Part shown: positions 1-9,125 of the stretch, piece after piece
Numbering within the stretch: position 1 is the first letter of the stretch
Layout of the letters: every line of letters begins with the position of its first letter
Source: Xanthomonas sp. NCPPB 1128
GTDB lineage: Bacteria > Pseudomonadota > Gammaproteobacteria > Xanthomonadales > Xanthomonadaceae
Direction: 5' to 3'
Assembly (NCBI RefSeq): GCF_001043115.1
Contig: NZ_LFME01000021.1
Coordinates: 27,914-91,913, forward strand
DNA: 64,000 nucleotides
Position numbers and translations under genes: made by a program
Notes under the pieces: generated by a model
What the model saw: the letters and a program-made list of their open reading frames with translations, nothing else
What the model was told of the DNA's origin: nothing
The model's database searches: none

Positions 1-191
1 CCCATAGCGCACGCACAGGGCGCCCACCGCCAGGATCAGTGGCGCGGCCAGCGCGTAACCGGCGTCGGCGCGAACCAGCTGTGCTAGCCGGGGGCGGTCC
101 AGCGCAGCAGGCTCCATCCCGCCACCAGCGCGGCGATCAGCAGCATCGCCAAGTGGTGCAGGGCGCCCAGGATCAGGTCGACAGTGCCCAC
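1..191 (-). pseudogene. DUF2214-like membrane protein fragment, frameshifted and cut by window edge
   Basis: Read on the minus strand from a GTG at 191, the product starts VGTVDLILGALHHLAMLLIA and runs to WTAPG, where it meets a TAG stop. Adding one base in the run of five G (plus strand, 90-94) restores a frame that continues as RADAGYALAAPLILAVGALC to the window edge. Two hydrophobic segments and an R-x-D-x-x-Y junction recall the small DUF2214 inner-membrane family. The GTG lies 10 bp after the stop of the methyltransferase-like gene, so the two are probably co-transcribed. Either a real 1-base loss in a homopolymer or a sequencing error; the remainder lies outside the window. Function unknown. 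Confidence 0.5.
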
Positions 192-201
192 CGCCGCGGC
201 C

Positions 202-783
202 TCACCACACCCACGGCAGCAGCCGCCAGCTGTGCGCGGCGTAGTCCGGATATTCCTCGGGGAAGGCCTGGGTCAGCATCGCTTCCTCGACCCGGATGCG
301 GCGCAGGAACGCCCAGGTTACCGGCAGCACGATCGCCAGCAGCGACAGCACGTTGCCCATGCCCAGCGCCAGCCCGTAGAACGCCAGCAGCGCGCCGGTG
401 TAGGAGGGATGCCGCAGATAGCGATACGGCCCGTGGCGGACCAGGCGGTGGCCTTCCTGGATGGTCACGTCGACGGTGAACCAGCGCGCCAGTATGCGGA
501 TCGACCACAGCCGCAGCGCCAGGCCGCCGCCCAGCAGCACGCAGGCCACCCAGCGCAACGGCTCGCGCACGTGCGGCGCATAGCGCCACACGCCGAGCAT
601 CGACAGCAACACGCCCAGCGCGACCGCCGCGTACAGCACGCGCCACAGCAGGCGCAGCGTGCCCTGGTCGCGCGCACCGCCGTCGGCCGCGCGGCGGCGG
701 CGACTGAGCAGCAGTTCGTACGCGCCCCAACTCAGGCCGAGCAGCATGAACAGCAGATCCGGGTGGCGCAGGGTCAGGGGCAT
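202..783 (-). CDS. Isoprenylcysteine carboxyl methyltransferase (ICMT)-family membrane protein
   Basis: A 193-aa integral membrane protein. Several hydrophobic helices are followed by the hallmark C-terminal block of the ICMT/PEMT-like family: G-H-R-L-V-R-H-G-P-Y-R-Y-L-R-H-P-S-Y-T-G, then E-E-A-M-L and a late P-E-Y-x-x-Y motif. In this family the RHP-Y region binds S-adenosylmethionine, so a membrane-bound methyltransferase is likely, although bacteria have no prenylated CaaX substrate and the target is unknown. The start is the ATG at 783; an upstream in-frame extension is arginine-rich and lacks family character. It reads towards the DUF2214-like fragment and is divergent from the histidine kinase at 1008. 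Confidence 0.8.
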   Translation of the reverse strand: MPLTLRHPDLLFMLLGLSWGAYELLLSRRRRAADGGARDQGTLRLLWRVLYAAVALGVLLSMLGVWRYAPHVREPLRWVACVLLGGGLALRLWSIRILARWFTVDVTIQEGHRLVRHGPYRYLRHPSYTGALLAFYGLALGMGNVLSLLAIVLPVTWAFLRRIRVEEAMLTQAFPEEYPDYAAHSWRLLPWVW

Positions 784-1007
784 GGCGGTGTTCCTCGTGG
801 CAGCGTGCACGACGCATTGCGTGGCAGGGCGGATGAACCGGGCCCGTCCTGCGTGTCGATCGGCCGGCGCGCAGTGGGGCATGGACGCAGTGTGCCGCCA
901 TCGTGGTGGCGCGGCAGTGGCCGCTGGTCATGTCCACTGCCTGCCGGAAGTCACTTTCTGCGCCCGGCCCATTGCCGCGGCGTCGGCACGGAGTCAGCAT
1001 CCGTCGC

Positions 1008-2105
1008 ATGAACCGATTCCTGCGCGACCTGATCGAACCCAAGCGCCTGGCCGGGCTGCTGACCGTGGCCACCGTGCTGTGGTCGTTCCAGTTCGCGCCG
1101 CATGCGCTGGCGCCATGGCGCTGGATCGCCGCGGCGTTGTTCCTGCTGCCGCTGCTCGGCGCGCACTACCTGCCCGTGCGTTGGCGCGACGCCGCACTGT
1201 GGCTCGAGGCCGCCGCGGCGATGGCGCTGGTCTGGCTGGAGCCGCATGTCGGCACGGCACCGGTGCTGCTGGTGGTGGTGGTCGCGCAGGTGGCGCTGCA
1301 GTGGCCGCCGCGGCCGGTGCTGGTGCTGGCGCTGCTAGCCAACCTGGGCACGTTCCTGGCGCTGTCCGCCGCCGGGATCAAGCATCCGCTGCTGACCACG
1401 CTGATCTACGCCGGCTTCCATGCCTTCGCCGGCCTCAGCGCCCACTACGCGCGCACCGCCGAGCTGGCGCGCGAGGCGCTGGCACGGGTCAACGCCGACC
1501 TGCTGGCCACGCGTGCGCTGCTCGCCGACAGCGCGCGCGATGCCGAGCGCCTGCGTCTGGCGCGCGAACTGCACGACGTGGCCGGCCACAAGCTGACCGC
1601 GATGCGGATCAACCTGCGCCTGCTGCTCGCCGACCCGGCACTGGCGCGGCACGAGGAACTCGGTGCGGTCGAGCGCCTGTCTGGCGAACTGCTGGCCGAC
1701 ATCCGCAACGTGGTGCAGTCCTTGCGCGACGAACGCGGCCTGGACCTGGAAACCGCGCTGCGCGCGCTCGCCGCGCCGTTGCCGCGCCCGCAGCTGCGGC
1801 TGCAGATCGACTCCGGCGTGCGCATCACCGATCCGCACCTGGCCGAGACCCTGCTGCGACTGGTGCAGGAAGCGCTGACCAATGCTGCGCGGCATGCCGA
1901 TGCCGGTGAGGTCCATGTGTGCCTACGGTACGAGGACACGCAGCTGTGCCTGGACATCGAGGACAACGGCCACCGCGCCGAGCGCATCCGCGAAGGCAAC
2001 GGCATTGCCGGCATGCGCGAGCGCCTGGCCGCGCTGCACGGGCGCCTGGAACTGGGCCGCACGCCGCTCGGCGGCATGCAGCTGAGTGCGAGGCTGCCGC
2101 TGTGA
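1008..2105 (+). CDS. Sensor histidine kinase, HisKA_3 (NarL/DesK) type
   Basis: A 365-aa inner-membrane sensor kinase. The first ~130 residues are hydrophobic (about five segments, starting [18 protein letters not shown]) with no evident extracytoplasmic sensor domain, as in DesK-like kinases. A linker helix leads to the H-box [13 protein letters not shown], with the phospho-accepting His near residue 189. An HATPase_c domain follows: N-box [12 protein letters not shown], then DIEDNG and [11 protein letters not shown]. It should autophosphorylate and pass phosphate to the downstream regulator, whose GTG start overlaps this stop by 4 bp. Signal unknown. The start at 1008 fits a first membrane segment; the upstream extension is non-homologous in character. 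Confidence 0.88.
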   Translation: MNRFLRDLIEPKRLAGLLTVATVLWSFQFAPHALAPWRWIAAALFLLPLLGAHYLPVRWRDAALWLEAAAAMALVWLEPHVGTAPVLLVVVVAQVALQWPPRPVLVLALLANLGTFLALSAAGIKHPLLTTLIYAGFHAFAGLSAHYARTAELAREALARVNADLLATRALLADSARDAERLRLARELHDVAGHKLTAMRINLRLLLADPALARHEELGAVERLSGELLADIRNVVQSLRDERGLDLETALRALAAPLPRPQLRLQIDSGVRITDPHLAETLLRLVQEALTNAARHADAGEVHVCLRYEDTQLCLDIEDNGHRAERIREGNGIAGMRERLAALHGRLELGRTPLGGMQLSARLPL

Positions 2106-2734
2106 GCGCGTTGCGGATCGCCCTGGCCGACGACCAGGTACTGGTACGCGCCGGTTTGCGCGCGCTGCTGCAGACCCAGGGCATCGTCGTCGCCTGCGAG
2201 GCCGACGACGGCCAGGCGCTGCTCGACGCGGTCGCCGCCACGCCGGTGGACGTGGTGCTCAGCGACATCCGCATGCCGGGCATGGACGGCATCCAGGCGC
2301 TGCAGCAGCTGCGCGCACGCGGCGACCGCACGCCGGTGCTGCTGCTCACCACCTTCGACGACTCCGACCTGCTGCTGCGCGCTACCGCCGCCGGCGCGCA
2401 GGGCTTCCTGCTCAAGGACGCCGCGCCCGAGGATCTGCGCGAGGCGATCGCACGCGTGGCCGCCGGCGAGACCCTGCTGCAGCCGGTCAGCACCGACCCG
2501 GTGCGCGCGCGCTACCGCTACCGCGACGAGGACGCCCCGCGCGACACCTTCAACGAACGCGAAGTGGCGATCCTGCGCCTGCTCGCCGGCGGCTACTCCA
2601 ACAAGGAGATCGCGCGCAGCCTGTTCCTGGCCGAGGGCACGGTGAAGAACTACGTCTCCACCATCCTCGACAAGCTCGGCACCCGCGACCGCACCCGCGC
2701 CGTGCTCAAGGCGATCACCTTGCGCATCATCTAG
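2102..2734 (+). CDS. Response regulator, NarL/FixJ family with LuxR-type HTH
   Basis: A 210-aa DNA-binding response regulator translated from GTG at 2102, giving a GTGA overlap with the kinase stop. The receiver domain begins LRIALADDQ (acidic Asp10/Asp11), has the phospho-acceptor in [11 protein letters not shown] (Asp55), the Thr of LLLTTF and the Lys of FLLKDA. The C-terminal LuxR/GerE HTH (about residues 150-205) contains [20 protein letters not shown] and [13 protein letters not shown]. Translational coupling with the kinase makes this a two-gene signalling operon. Targets cannot be read from the sequence. Confidence 0.92.
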   Translation: MSALRIALADDQVLVRAGLRALLQTQGIVVACEADDGQALLDAVAATPVDVVLSDIRMPGMDGIQALQQLRARGDRTPVLLLTTFDDSDLLLRATAAGAQGFLLKDAAPEDLREAIARVAAGETLLQPVSTDPVRARYRYRDEDAPRDTFNEREVAILRLLAGGYSNKEIARSLFLAEGTVKNYVSTILDKLGTRDRTRAVLKAITLRII

Positions 2735-2774
2735 TGCTGACAAGCGGCATCGCCGCGACGGCCGCCGGCAGCGC

Positions 2775-2966
2775 GTCGGGACTGAAGTCCCTCCCACACT
2801 GTCTCCATCCAATATGGCCGCGCGCTGCGGCTTGCCGTAGGAGCGGCTTCAGCCGCGACAACCGACGTCGCGGTGCAAGGGATGCCGATGAGCCCTATTC
2901 CCATAGCGCCAGCACACCATCCACCGCCGCGACGCCGCCCCATGTGGGAGCGACTTCAGTCGCGAC
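2775..2966. repeat. Three dispersed 23-24 bp palindromic repeats upstream of fabV
   Basis: The 365-bp gap before fabV (2735-3099) holds no gene. It contains three short palindromes: 2775-2798 (gtcgggactgaagtccctcc plus caca), 2837-2859 (gtaggagcgg + cttcagccgcgac) and 2944-2966 (gtgggagcga + cttcagtcgcgac). The same family recurs at 4583-4762, 9279-9341 and 31654-31719. Each copy can form a short hairpin around the ttca/gaag centre. They resemble REP-type intergenic repeats common in Xanthomonadaceae; no associated transposase is in the window. Confidence 0.8.
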
Positions 2967-3099
2967 GCGACACCCCCCGAACGCGCGCGCCTCCACCCAC
3001 ACCGAACTCCATACCCCGCCGTGTGCTGCCGTCGGGACTTCTGCATGCCCGCCGCAGACATTAAGATGCCGCGGGCATTGTGCCGACGAGGAATTCACG

Positions 3100-4305
3100 T
3101 TGATCATCCATCCGAAAGTCCGCGGTTTCATCTGCACCACCACGCATCCGCTCGGCTGCGAGCGCAACGTGCTCGAGCAGATCGCCGCCACGCGCGCGCG
3201 CGGCGTGCGCCACGATGGCCCAAAGAACGTGCTGGTGATCGGCGCGTCCAGCGGCTACGGCCTGGCCTCGCGCATCACCGCCGCGTTCGGCTTCGGCGCC
3301 GCCACCCTCGGCGTGTTCTTCGAGAAGCCCGGCAGCGAGAAGAAGGCCGGCACCGCCGGTTGGTACAACGCCGCCGCGTTCGACAAGCAGGCCAAGGCCG
3401 ACGGCCTGTACAGCAAGTCGATCAACGGCGACGCGTTCTCCGACCAAGCGCGCGAGAAGGTGATCGAGCTGATCAAGCAGGACATGGGCGGCCAGGTCGA
3501 CCTGGTGGTGTATTCGCTGGCCTCGCCGGTGCGCAAGCTGCCGGGCACCGGCGAAGTGAAGCGCTCGGCGCTCAAGCCGATCGGCCAGACCTACACCGCC
3601 ACCGCCATCGACACCAACAAGGACGCCATCATCGAAGCCTCGATCGAGCCGGCCACCGAGCAGGAGATCGAGGATACCGTCACCGTGATGGGCGGCCAGG
3701 ACTGGGAACTGTGGATCGACGCGCTGGACGCCGCCGGCGTGCTCGCCCCGGGCGCGCGCACCGTCGCCTTCAGCTACATCGGCACCGAGATCACCTGGCC
3801 GATCTACTGGCACGGCGCACTGGGCAAGGCCAAGGTCGACCTCGACCAGACCGCGCAGCGCCTGCACGCGCGCCTGCAGCCGCACGGCGGCACGGCCAAT
3901 GTGGCGGTGCTGAAATCGGTGGTGACCCAGGCCAGCGCGGCGATCCCGGTGATGCCGCTGTACATCTCCATGGTCTACAAGATCATGAAGGAAAAGGGCC
4001 TGCATGAAGGCACCATCGAACAGGCCGACCGCCTGTTCCGCGAACGCCTGTACCGCGAGGACGGCCAGCCGCCCGCCACCGACGAGGAGAACCGCCTGCG
4101 CCTGGATGACTGGGAACTGCGCGACGATGTGCAGGACGCCTGCAAGGCGCTGTGGCCGCAGGTGACCACCGAGAACCTGTTCCAGCTCACTGACTATGCC
4201 GGCTACAAGCACGAGTTCCTCAAGCTGTTCGGCTTCGAGCGCAAGGACGTGGACTACGACGCCGAGGTCGATCCCGACGTGAAATTCGATTGCGTGGAGC
4301 TCTGA
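3100..4305 (+). CDS. fabV: Enoyl-[acyl-carrier-protein] reductase (NADH), FabV type
   Basis: A 401-aa enzyme for the last reduction of each fatty-acid elongation cycle, the conversion of trans-2-enoyl-ACP to acyl-ACP with NADH in the cytoplasm. FabV features: N-terminal [19 protein letters not shown], nucleotide-binding [16 protein letters not shown], then [10 protein letters not shown], and the FabV catalytic Y-x8-K spacing with Tyr236 ([10 protein letters not shown]) and Lys245. The length matches the family (~400 aa), which is longer than FabI. The start is a TTG at 3100 preceded by gagga 7 bp upstream; the longer upstream reading runs into intergenic repeats and was rejected. FabV enzymes are generally poorly inhibited by triclosan. 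A terminator-like hairpin follows at 4370. Confidence 0.96.
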   Translation: MIIHPKVRGFICTTTHPLGCERNVLEQIAATRARGVRHDGPKNVLVIGASSGYGLASRITAAFGFGAATLGVFFEKPGSEKKAGTAGWYNAAAFDKQAKADGLYSKSINGDAFSDQAREKVIELIKQDMGGQVDLVVYSLASPVRKLPGTGEVKRSALKPIGQTYTATAIDTNKDAIIEASIEPATEQEIEDTVTVMGGQDWELWIDALDAAGVLAPGARTVAFSYIGTEITWPIYWHGALGKAKVDLDQTAQRLHARLQPHGGTANVAVLKSVVTQASAAIPVMPLYISMVYKIMKEKGLHEGTIEQADRLFRERLYREDGQPPATDEENRLRLDDWELRDDVQDACKALWPQVTTENLFQLTDYAGYKHEFLKLFGFERKDVDYDAEVDPDVKFDCVEL

Positions 4306-4369
4306 GGGGCGGGGATTCGGGAGTGGGGATTCGGGAGTCGTTTTGATCCCTGGTCCCGGACAGACCATG

Positions 4370-4400
4370 CGGCCGGCAGCGATGTCGGCCGTTTTCTTTT
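4370..4400 (+). terminator. Rho-independent terminator candidate after fabV
   Basis: A cggccg stem (4370-4375) and cggccg (4386-4391), separated by 10 nt, is followed directly by ttttctttt (4392-4400). It lies 65 bp after the fabV stop in the right orientation. The stem is short but pure GC. Confidence 0.6.
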
Positions 4401-4582
4401 GCGGTGGCCACCGCGGCGATGGCAAGGCCGAGATGAGCGGTACCTGCGTGGCGAAGCAGGTGAGGGCTATGCAGTTGCGGCAGGCCAGCTGGGCGGTGGA
4501 TTAGCGGCGCTACCCGTAACACCGAAGCAGCAAGACTTGCGCCGTTGCGCTCGCACCTCGCATCGCCAACGTTCGATTGCCG

Positions 4583-4762
4583 GTCGCGGCTGAAGCCGCT
4601 CCTACAAGAGCGCGCTACACCCGTAGGAGCGGCTTCAGCCGCGACAAGCCAAGCAGTGATGCGTGTGTTGACCGAACCGCGTCGGGACTGAAGTCCCTCC
4701 CACAAGGACACCAGCCATCCCCGCGGCAGCTTCCCCCCTGTAGGAGCGGCTTCAGCCGCGAC
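4583..4762. repeat. Four copies of the 23-bp palindromic repeat
   Basis: Copies lie at 4583-4605 (reverse), 4623-4645 (forward), 4681-4704 (the gtcgggactgaagtccctcc variant) and 4740-4762 (forward). The first two form an inverted pair 17 bp apart and could fold into a long hairpin. Same family as at 2775-2966. Confidence 0.8.
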
Positions 4763-4908
4763 ATTCGAAGCCGCGGTGCAGGAACTGCCCGCACAGCATC
4801 AGGACTAAAACCGCGCCCCATCGCAACGCCAATCCGCACGCAAACCCAGCAGCGCCAGCGCCTTTACGATTCCCCATTCCCCATTCCCCATTCCCCACTC
4901 CCGGCTTT

Positions 4909-5931
4909 TCACCGCCTCACATCGAACCGCGTCGCCCCCACGCACGCCTGCACCTCGGCCTCGCTCAGCGCCAGCACGTCGCCCGGCAGCGTGTGCTTGA
5001 GGCAGCCGGCGGCCAGGCCGAAGCGGATCGTCGCGGTGTCGTCCCAGCCACGGCTCAACCCATGCAGCACGCCGGCGGCGAAGGCATCGCCGCCGCCGAT
5101 GCGGTCGACGATGCCGCTCAGTTCCTCGGCCGGCGCCTGCGCCACACCGCCATCGCGGCGCAGCAGCATCGCGCCCAGGCTGTGCCGGTCCACGCTGTGC
5201 GCCACGCGCTGGGTGCAGGCCATCGCCTGCAGCTGCGGGAATGCGGCGAAGGCGTCGCGCGCGCCGGCCTCCACCCGCGCCTGCACGCTGTCCTGCGGAT
5301 AGCGGTGGCCCAGCACCACCTCCAGGTCGCGGTAGTCGGCGAACAGCACGTCCGCCTGGGCCAGCAGCTGCCGCAGGATCCCCGGCGCATCGCCGTTCCA
5401 CGCCTCCCACAGCTTGGGCCGGTAGTTGCCGTCGAACGACACCCGCACCCCGGCCGCGCGTGCGGCCCGTGCCGCTGCCAGCGCCGCGGCCGCGCCGCGT
5501 TCGCCCAGCGCCGGGGTCACCCCGGACAGGTGCAGCCACTGCGCGCCCTGCAGCAGCGCCGGCCAGTCGTGCTGGTCGCCGGCATCCAGCGCGAAGGCCG
5601 AGCCGGCGCGGTCGTAGGTGACCTCGCTGGGCCGGTGCCCGGCGCCGGTGCTGAGGAAGTACAGGCCCATGCGTCCGGGCACGAAGCGCACTCCGCTGGT
5701 GTCCACGCCATGCCGGCGCAGTTCGCCGGCCGCGGCCTGGCCCAGCGGGTTGTCCGGCAGCACGCTGACCACGGAAACCGCATGGCCGAAATGCGCCAGC
5801 GCCACGCCCACGTTGGCCTCGGCGCCGCCCACCTGCACCTCGAGGCGCGGCGTCTGCAGCAGCCGCTCGTGGCCGGGTGCGCCCAGGCGCAGCAACAGTT
5901 CGCCGAAGCAGACGATGCGGGAAGCGGTCAT
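4909..5931 (-). CDS. kdgK: PfkB-family sugar kinase, probable 2-dehydro-3-deoxygluconokinase (KdgK)
   Basis: A 340-aa ribokinase/PfkB-fold kinase. It begins MTASRIVCFGELLLRLGAPG and has the N-terminal glycine motif VQVGGAEANVGVALAHFG. The C-terminal ATP/anion-hole signature is in the form VDRIGGGDAFAAGVLHG, with catalytic Asp near residue 282. The DRIGGGD version and the GELLLRL start are typical of KDG kinases, which phosphorylate 2-keto-3-deoxygluconate to KDPG for Entner-Doudoroff cleavage. KDG is the usual end product of pectin, alginate and glucuronan breakdown, which fits the divergent receptor and carbohydrate-binding protein. The start at 5931 was chosen because upstream residues are unlike the family. 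Another sugar specificity cannot be excluded. Confidence 0.82.
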   Translation of the reverse strand: MTASRIVCFGELLLRLGAPGHERLLQTPRLEVQVGGAEANVGVALAHFGHAVSVVSVLPDNPLGQAAAGELRRHGVDTSGVRFVPGRMGLYFLSTGAGHRPSEVTYDRAGSAFALDAGDQHDWPALLQGAQWLHLSGVTPALGERGAAAALAAARAARAAGVRVSFDGNYRPKLWEAWNGDAPGILRQLLAQADVLFADYRDLEVVLGHRYPQDSVQARVEAGARDAFAAFPQLQAMACTQRVAHSVDRHSLGAMLLRRDGGVAQAPAEELSGIVDRIGGGDAFAAGVLHGLSRGWDDTATIRFGLAAGCLKHTLPGDVLALSEAEVQACVGATRFDVRR

Positions 5932-5999
5932 GACGGGCGGGTCCGGCGGCCGAAGGGACGCCAAGCATGCCGCGAAATGCGAACGTGGGCCAGAAAAAG

Positions 6000-6014
6000 T
6001 GACTAGCGGTGTCA
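6000..6014. promoter_or_regulatory. Putative operator, kdgK-proximal copy
   Basis: The 15-mer TGACTAGCGGTGTCA has partial dyad symmetry (TGAC...GTCA) and is followed by tt. It matches 14 of 15 bases with the copy at 6157-6171. It lies 69 bp upstream of the kdgK start, in the kdgK-receptor divergent region. A 15-16 bp dyad with a central GC-containing core suits a LacI-family repressor site, but no such regulator gene is in the window. Confidence 0.45.
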
Positions 6015-6156
6015 TTTCTGTGCGGCAGCAGGCGGTTCGGCACTGGCCGGCGTCGCGATCCTGCGCTATCTCATTGACTGCAAAGACCCTTGGGTCGCCG
6101 AGCACTCTGTTGCGCTGCAAGATGCCGCAATGTTTCGCAACTGTTAACGTTGGTTT

Positions 6157-6171
6157 TGACCAGCGGTGTCA
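6157..6171. promoter_or_regulatory. Putative operator, receptor-proximal copy
   Basis: TGACCAGCGGTGTCA differs from the copy at 6000-6014 at one base and has the same orientation and the same trailing tt. It is 56 bp upstream of the receptor ATG at 6227. Presence on both sides of the divergent promoter region suggests joint control of kinase and receptor by one sugar-responsive repressor. Confidence 0.45.
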
Positions 6172-6226
6172 TTCGCGACAACGCCCGTAGTTCCACGCCG
6201 TCATGTAACCCTTGGGAGGGGAGGAC

Positions 6227-9004
6227 ATGCAATCACGTACCGAACGCCGGAAGACACCGGTTACCTTGCTCGCGCTGTCGATCGGCCTGGCCCTGCAGGC
6301 CGGTGCCCTGCAGGCACAGGAGGCGCCGGCGTCCGCGCCGCCCGCCACGGCCTCCGCCGATGCCACCACCGAGCTCGACACCGTCGTCGTCACCGGCTAC
6401 CGCGCCAGCGTGGAGAAGGCGCTGGACATCAAGCGCGCCGAAAAGGGCATGGTCGACGCCATCGTCGCCGAGGACGTGGGCAAGTTCCCCGACACCAACC
6501 TGGCCGAATCGCTGCAGCGCATCCCCGGCGTGGTCATCACCCGTGACGCCGGCGAAGGCCGCAACATCTCCGTGCGCGGCCTCGGCCCGGACTTCACCCG
6601 CGTGCGCATCAACGGCATGGAAGCGCTGACCACGGTCGGCGCCAGCGACCAGAGCGGCGGCACCAACCGCGGTCGCGGCTTCGACTTCAACGTGTTCGCC
6701 TCGGACCTGTTCACCCAGATGGTGGTGCGCAAGACCGCCTCGGCCGACGTCGAGGAAGGCTCGCTGGGCGCCACCGTCGACCTGCGCACCGCGCGGCCGT
6801 TCGACTACGACGGCTTCACCTTCGCCGCCAACGGCCAGGCCACCTACAACGGCATGTCGCAGAAGGCCGATCCGCGCATCGCCGCGCTGGTCGCCAACAC
6901 CTGGGCCGACGGCACCTTCGGCGCGCTGATGTCGGTGGCCTACTCCGAGCGCCAGGTGCTCGAGGAAGGCAGCGGCACCACGCGCTGGGCCAACGGCCCG
7001 AGCAACAACGGTTACAGCCCGACTTCGCCGTTCGCCGCCGCCAACAGCGCCAACGTGTTCAGCCCGCGCATCCCGCGCTACACGCAGATGGAGCACGAGC
7101 AGAACCGCCTGGGCGTCACCGGCTCGCTGCAGTGGAAGCCCAACGACAGCACCGAGTTCTCGCTGGATGGCCTGTACTCGAAGATCGATGCCAAGCGCGA
7201 CGAGCACTACATCGAGGCGATCAGCTTCAGCCGCGGCCGCTCGCAGAACGGCAAGCCGGACATGATCGTGCGCGACGGCTACGTCGACCCGGCCTCCGGC
7301 GCGCTGCTGTACGGCCGCTTCGACAACACCGACATCCGCTCGGAGAACCGCCACGACGAGTGGAACACGGTCTTCAAGCAGCTCACCTTGAACGGCGAGC
7401 ACCGCTTCAGCGACACCTTCAAGATCACCGGCGAGATCGGCACCTCCAGTTCCAAGCACCGGAACCCGATCCAGACCACGGTGATCATGGACAAGAACAA
7501 CGTCGCCGGCTACAGCTACGACTACCGCAACAGCTACACCTCGCCGGTGTTCAACTACGGCATCGACCCGACCGCCGCCAACGGCTGGACGCTGGCCGAA
7601 GTGCGCATGCGTCCGCAGTCGGCCAACAACAGCTTCGACACCGGCTCGCTGAACTTCGAGTGGAACCTGGGCACCAACTTCACCCTCAAGGGCGGCGTGC
7701 TGGCCAAGAACTACGGCTTCGACACTAAGGAGTTCCGCCGCGCGTCCGAGACCAGCGTGCCGACCTTCGCCACCGGCAACCGCATCGTGCCGACCGACCT
7801 GGTCGCGCTCGCCGGGTTGAAGGGCATCGAGGGCACGCCGTCGAACTGGGCGGTGCCCGACCTCAACGGCATCGCCGATGCGCTGGGCATCTACAGCGGC
7901 ACCGGCACCTGGACGCTGACCGAGCGCGCGGTCAACACCCGCAGCGTGGAAGAGAAGGACCGCGGTGCCTGGTTGATGGGCGACTTCGCCTTCGATATCG
8001 GCGCGATCCCGTTCTCCGGCAACATCGGCGTGCGCTACGTGAAGACCAACCAGTCGTCCACCGGCTACGCCCTGGTTGGCGCGAACCTGATCAACACCAC
8101 GGTCGAGCGCACCTACAACGACACCTTGCCGTCACTGAACCTGGTGGCCGAGATCACCCCGGATTTCCTGGTCCGCTTCGGCGCCGCCAAGGTGATGACG
8201 CGGCCGGGCCTGGGCAGCCTGACCCCGGGCGTGACGGTCGCCGTCGCCGGCGGCGCGCGCACGGTCAGCGGCGGCAATCCGAACCTGGATCCGATCCGCG
8301 CCAAGACCGCCGACCTCGGTTTCGAGTGGTACCTGCAGGAAGGCGCGATGCTCGGCCTGGCGCTGTTCTACAAGGACATCGACAGCTTCGTGCAGACCGC
8401 GCGCACCATCGCCCCGTACTCCAGCAGCGGCCTGCCGGTCAGCTTGCTCGACGGCACCGGCGCGGCGGCCAGCGACGACTTCGTCTTCAGCGTGCCGCTC
8501 AACACCCCGGGTGGCAAGCTGAAGGGCGCCGAGTTCAACTACATCCAGCCCTTCAGCTTCCTGCCGGGCAAGTGGGCGAACTTCGGCACCCAGCTCAACT
8601 ACACCTACGTGCAGTCGAAGATCCAGTACGTCACCGGCACCGGCGCGCTGTCGTTCAACACCGACCTCACCGGTCTGTCGAAGAACTCGTACAACGCAAC
8701 GCTGTTCTACGAAGGCGAGCGCTTCAGCGGCCGCGTGTCGCTAACCCACCGCGACGGCTACCTGACCCAGGTGCCGGCCACGGAAACCGGCTTCGACATG
8801 CAAGGCATGCGCGGCACGAATGTCGTGGACGCCAAGCTGACCTACAAGATCGACGAGAAGATCGACATCAGCCTGGAAGGGTCGAACCTGACCAACGTGC
8901 CGTACTACGAGTGGGTGCAGACCAGCGCCACCGGCGCGCAGCTGCCGCTGACCTACAGCGAGACCGGCCGCCAGTACGCGATCGGGGTGCGTTACAAGTT
9001 CTGA
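6227..9004 (+). CDS. TonB-dependent receptor, Xanthomonas/Caulobacter glycan type
   Basis: A 925-aa outer-membrane receptor. It has a signal peptide (LLALSIGLALQAGALQAQE), a TonB box ELDTVVVTGYR, and a plug domain with EDVGKFPDTNLAESLQRIPG, ISVRGLGPDFTRVRINGMEA and V-R-K-T-A-S-A-D-V-E-E-G-S-L-G, the pattern of the TonB-Xanth-Caul subfamily often used for oligosaccharide import. A 22-strand barrel follows, ending in aromatic Phe (YAIGVRYKF). The ATG at 6227 sits 3 bp after a strong purine-rich RBS (gggaggggagg). It is divergent from kdgK with shared operator-like sites and 121 bp ahead of the LamG protein, so an inducible uptake system for a (probably uronate-containing) glycan is likely. Substrate not determinable. 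Confidence 0.9.
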   Translation: MQSRTERRKTPVTLLALSIGLALQAGALQAQEAPASAPPATASADATTELDTVVVTGYRASVEKALDIKRAEKGMVDAIVAEDVGKFPDTNLAESLQRIPGVVITRDAGEGRNISVRGLGPDFTRVRINGMEALTTVGASDQSGGTNRGRGFDFNVFASDLFTQMVVRKTASADVEEGSLGATVDLRTARPFDYDGFTFAANGQATYNGMSQKADPRIAALVANTWADGTFGALMSVAYSERQVLEEGSGTTRWANGPSNNGYSPTSPFAAANSANVFSPRIPRYTQMEHEQNRLGVTGSLQWKPNDSTEFSLDGLYSKIDAKRDEHYIEAISFSRGRSQNGKPDMIVRDGYVDPASGALLYGRFDNTDIRSENRHDEWNTVFKQLTLNGEHRFSDTFKITGEIGTSSSKHRNPIQTTVIMDKNNVAGYSYDYRNSYTSPVFNYGIDPTAANGWTLAEVRMRPQSANNSFDTGSLNFEWNLGTNFTLKGGVLAKNYGFDTKEFRRASETSVPTFATGNRIVPTDLVALAGLKGIEGTPSNWAVPDLNGIADALGIYSGTGTWTLTERAVNTRSVEEKDRGAWLMGDFAFDIGAIPFSGNIGVRYVKTNQSSTGYALVGANLINTTVERTYNDTLPSLNLVAEITPDFLVRFGAAKVMTRPGLGSLTPGVTVAVAGGARTVSGGNPNLDPIRAKTADLGFEWYLQEGAMLGLALFYKDIDSFVQTARTIAPYSSSGLPVSLLDGTGAAASDDFVFSVPLNTPGGKLKGAEFNYIQPFSFLPGKWANFGTQLNYTYVQSKIQYVTGTGALSFNTDLTGLSKNSYNATLFYEGERFSGRVSLTHRDGYLTQVPATETGFDMQGMRGTNVVDAKLTYKIDEKIDISLEGSNLTNVPYYEWVQTSATGAQLPLTYSETGRQYAIGVRYKF

Positions 9005-9125
9005 AGACTGCGTTCGCCGGTGCCGCGCTGCGGCATCGGCAACGCCCCGCTGCCCGCATACTCGCGGGCCGGGGAAGGAGATCGCCGCGCGCTGCAATGG
9101 TGCGCGCCGATCGCAAAGGAGCGAG

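Larger units (their letters stand above)
4306..4904. repeat. Inverted pair of 7-bp-period arrays bounding the fabV-kdgK gap
   Basis: The ~600 bp between fabV and the sugar kinase holds no convincing gene. A forward array with 7-bp period (ggggattcgggagt units, 4306-4340) begins directly after the fabV stop. A reverse-complement array (ccccattccccatt units, 4868-4904) ends just before the kinase stop. The space between carries a terminator hairpin and four 23-bp palindromes. The same forward/reverse arrangement recurs at 51781-51928, 61902-62007, 63157-63278 and 63842-63988, so the pair may be one element type. Confidence 0.7.

Noticed and set aside
1445..2812. 455-codon minus-strand open frame over the two-component genes
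   Set aside because: Antisense of two recognisable genes with low-complexity Ser/Arg composition.
2086..3099. In-frame upstream extension of fabV
   Set aside because: It crosses repeats and the out-of-frame response regulator; the TTG at 3100 has the RBS and the family N-terminus.
4583..4762. CRISPR array from regularly repeated 23-bp units
   Set aside because: Repeats are palindromic, alternate in orientation, have unequal spacers and no cas genes.
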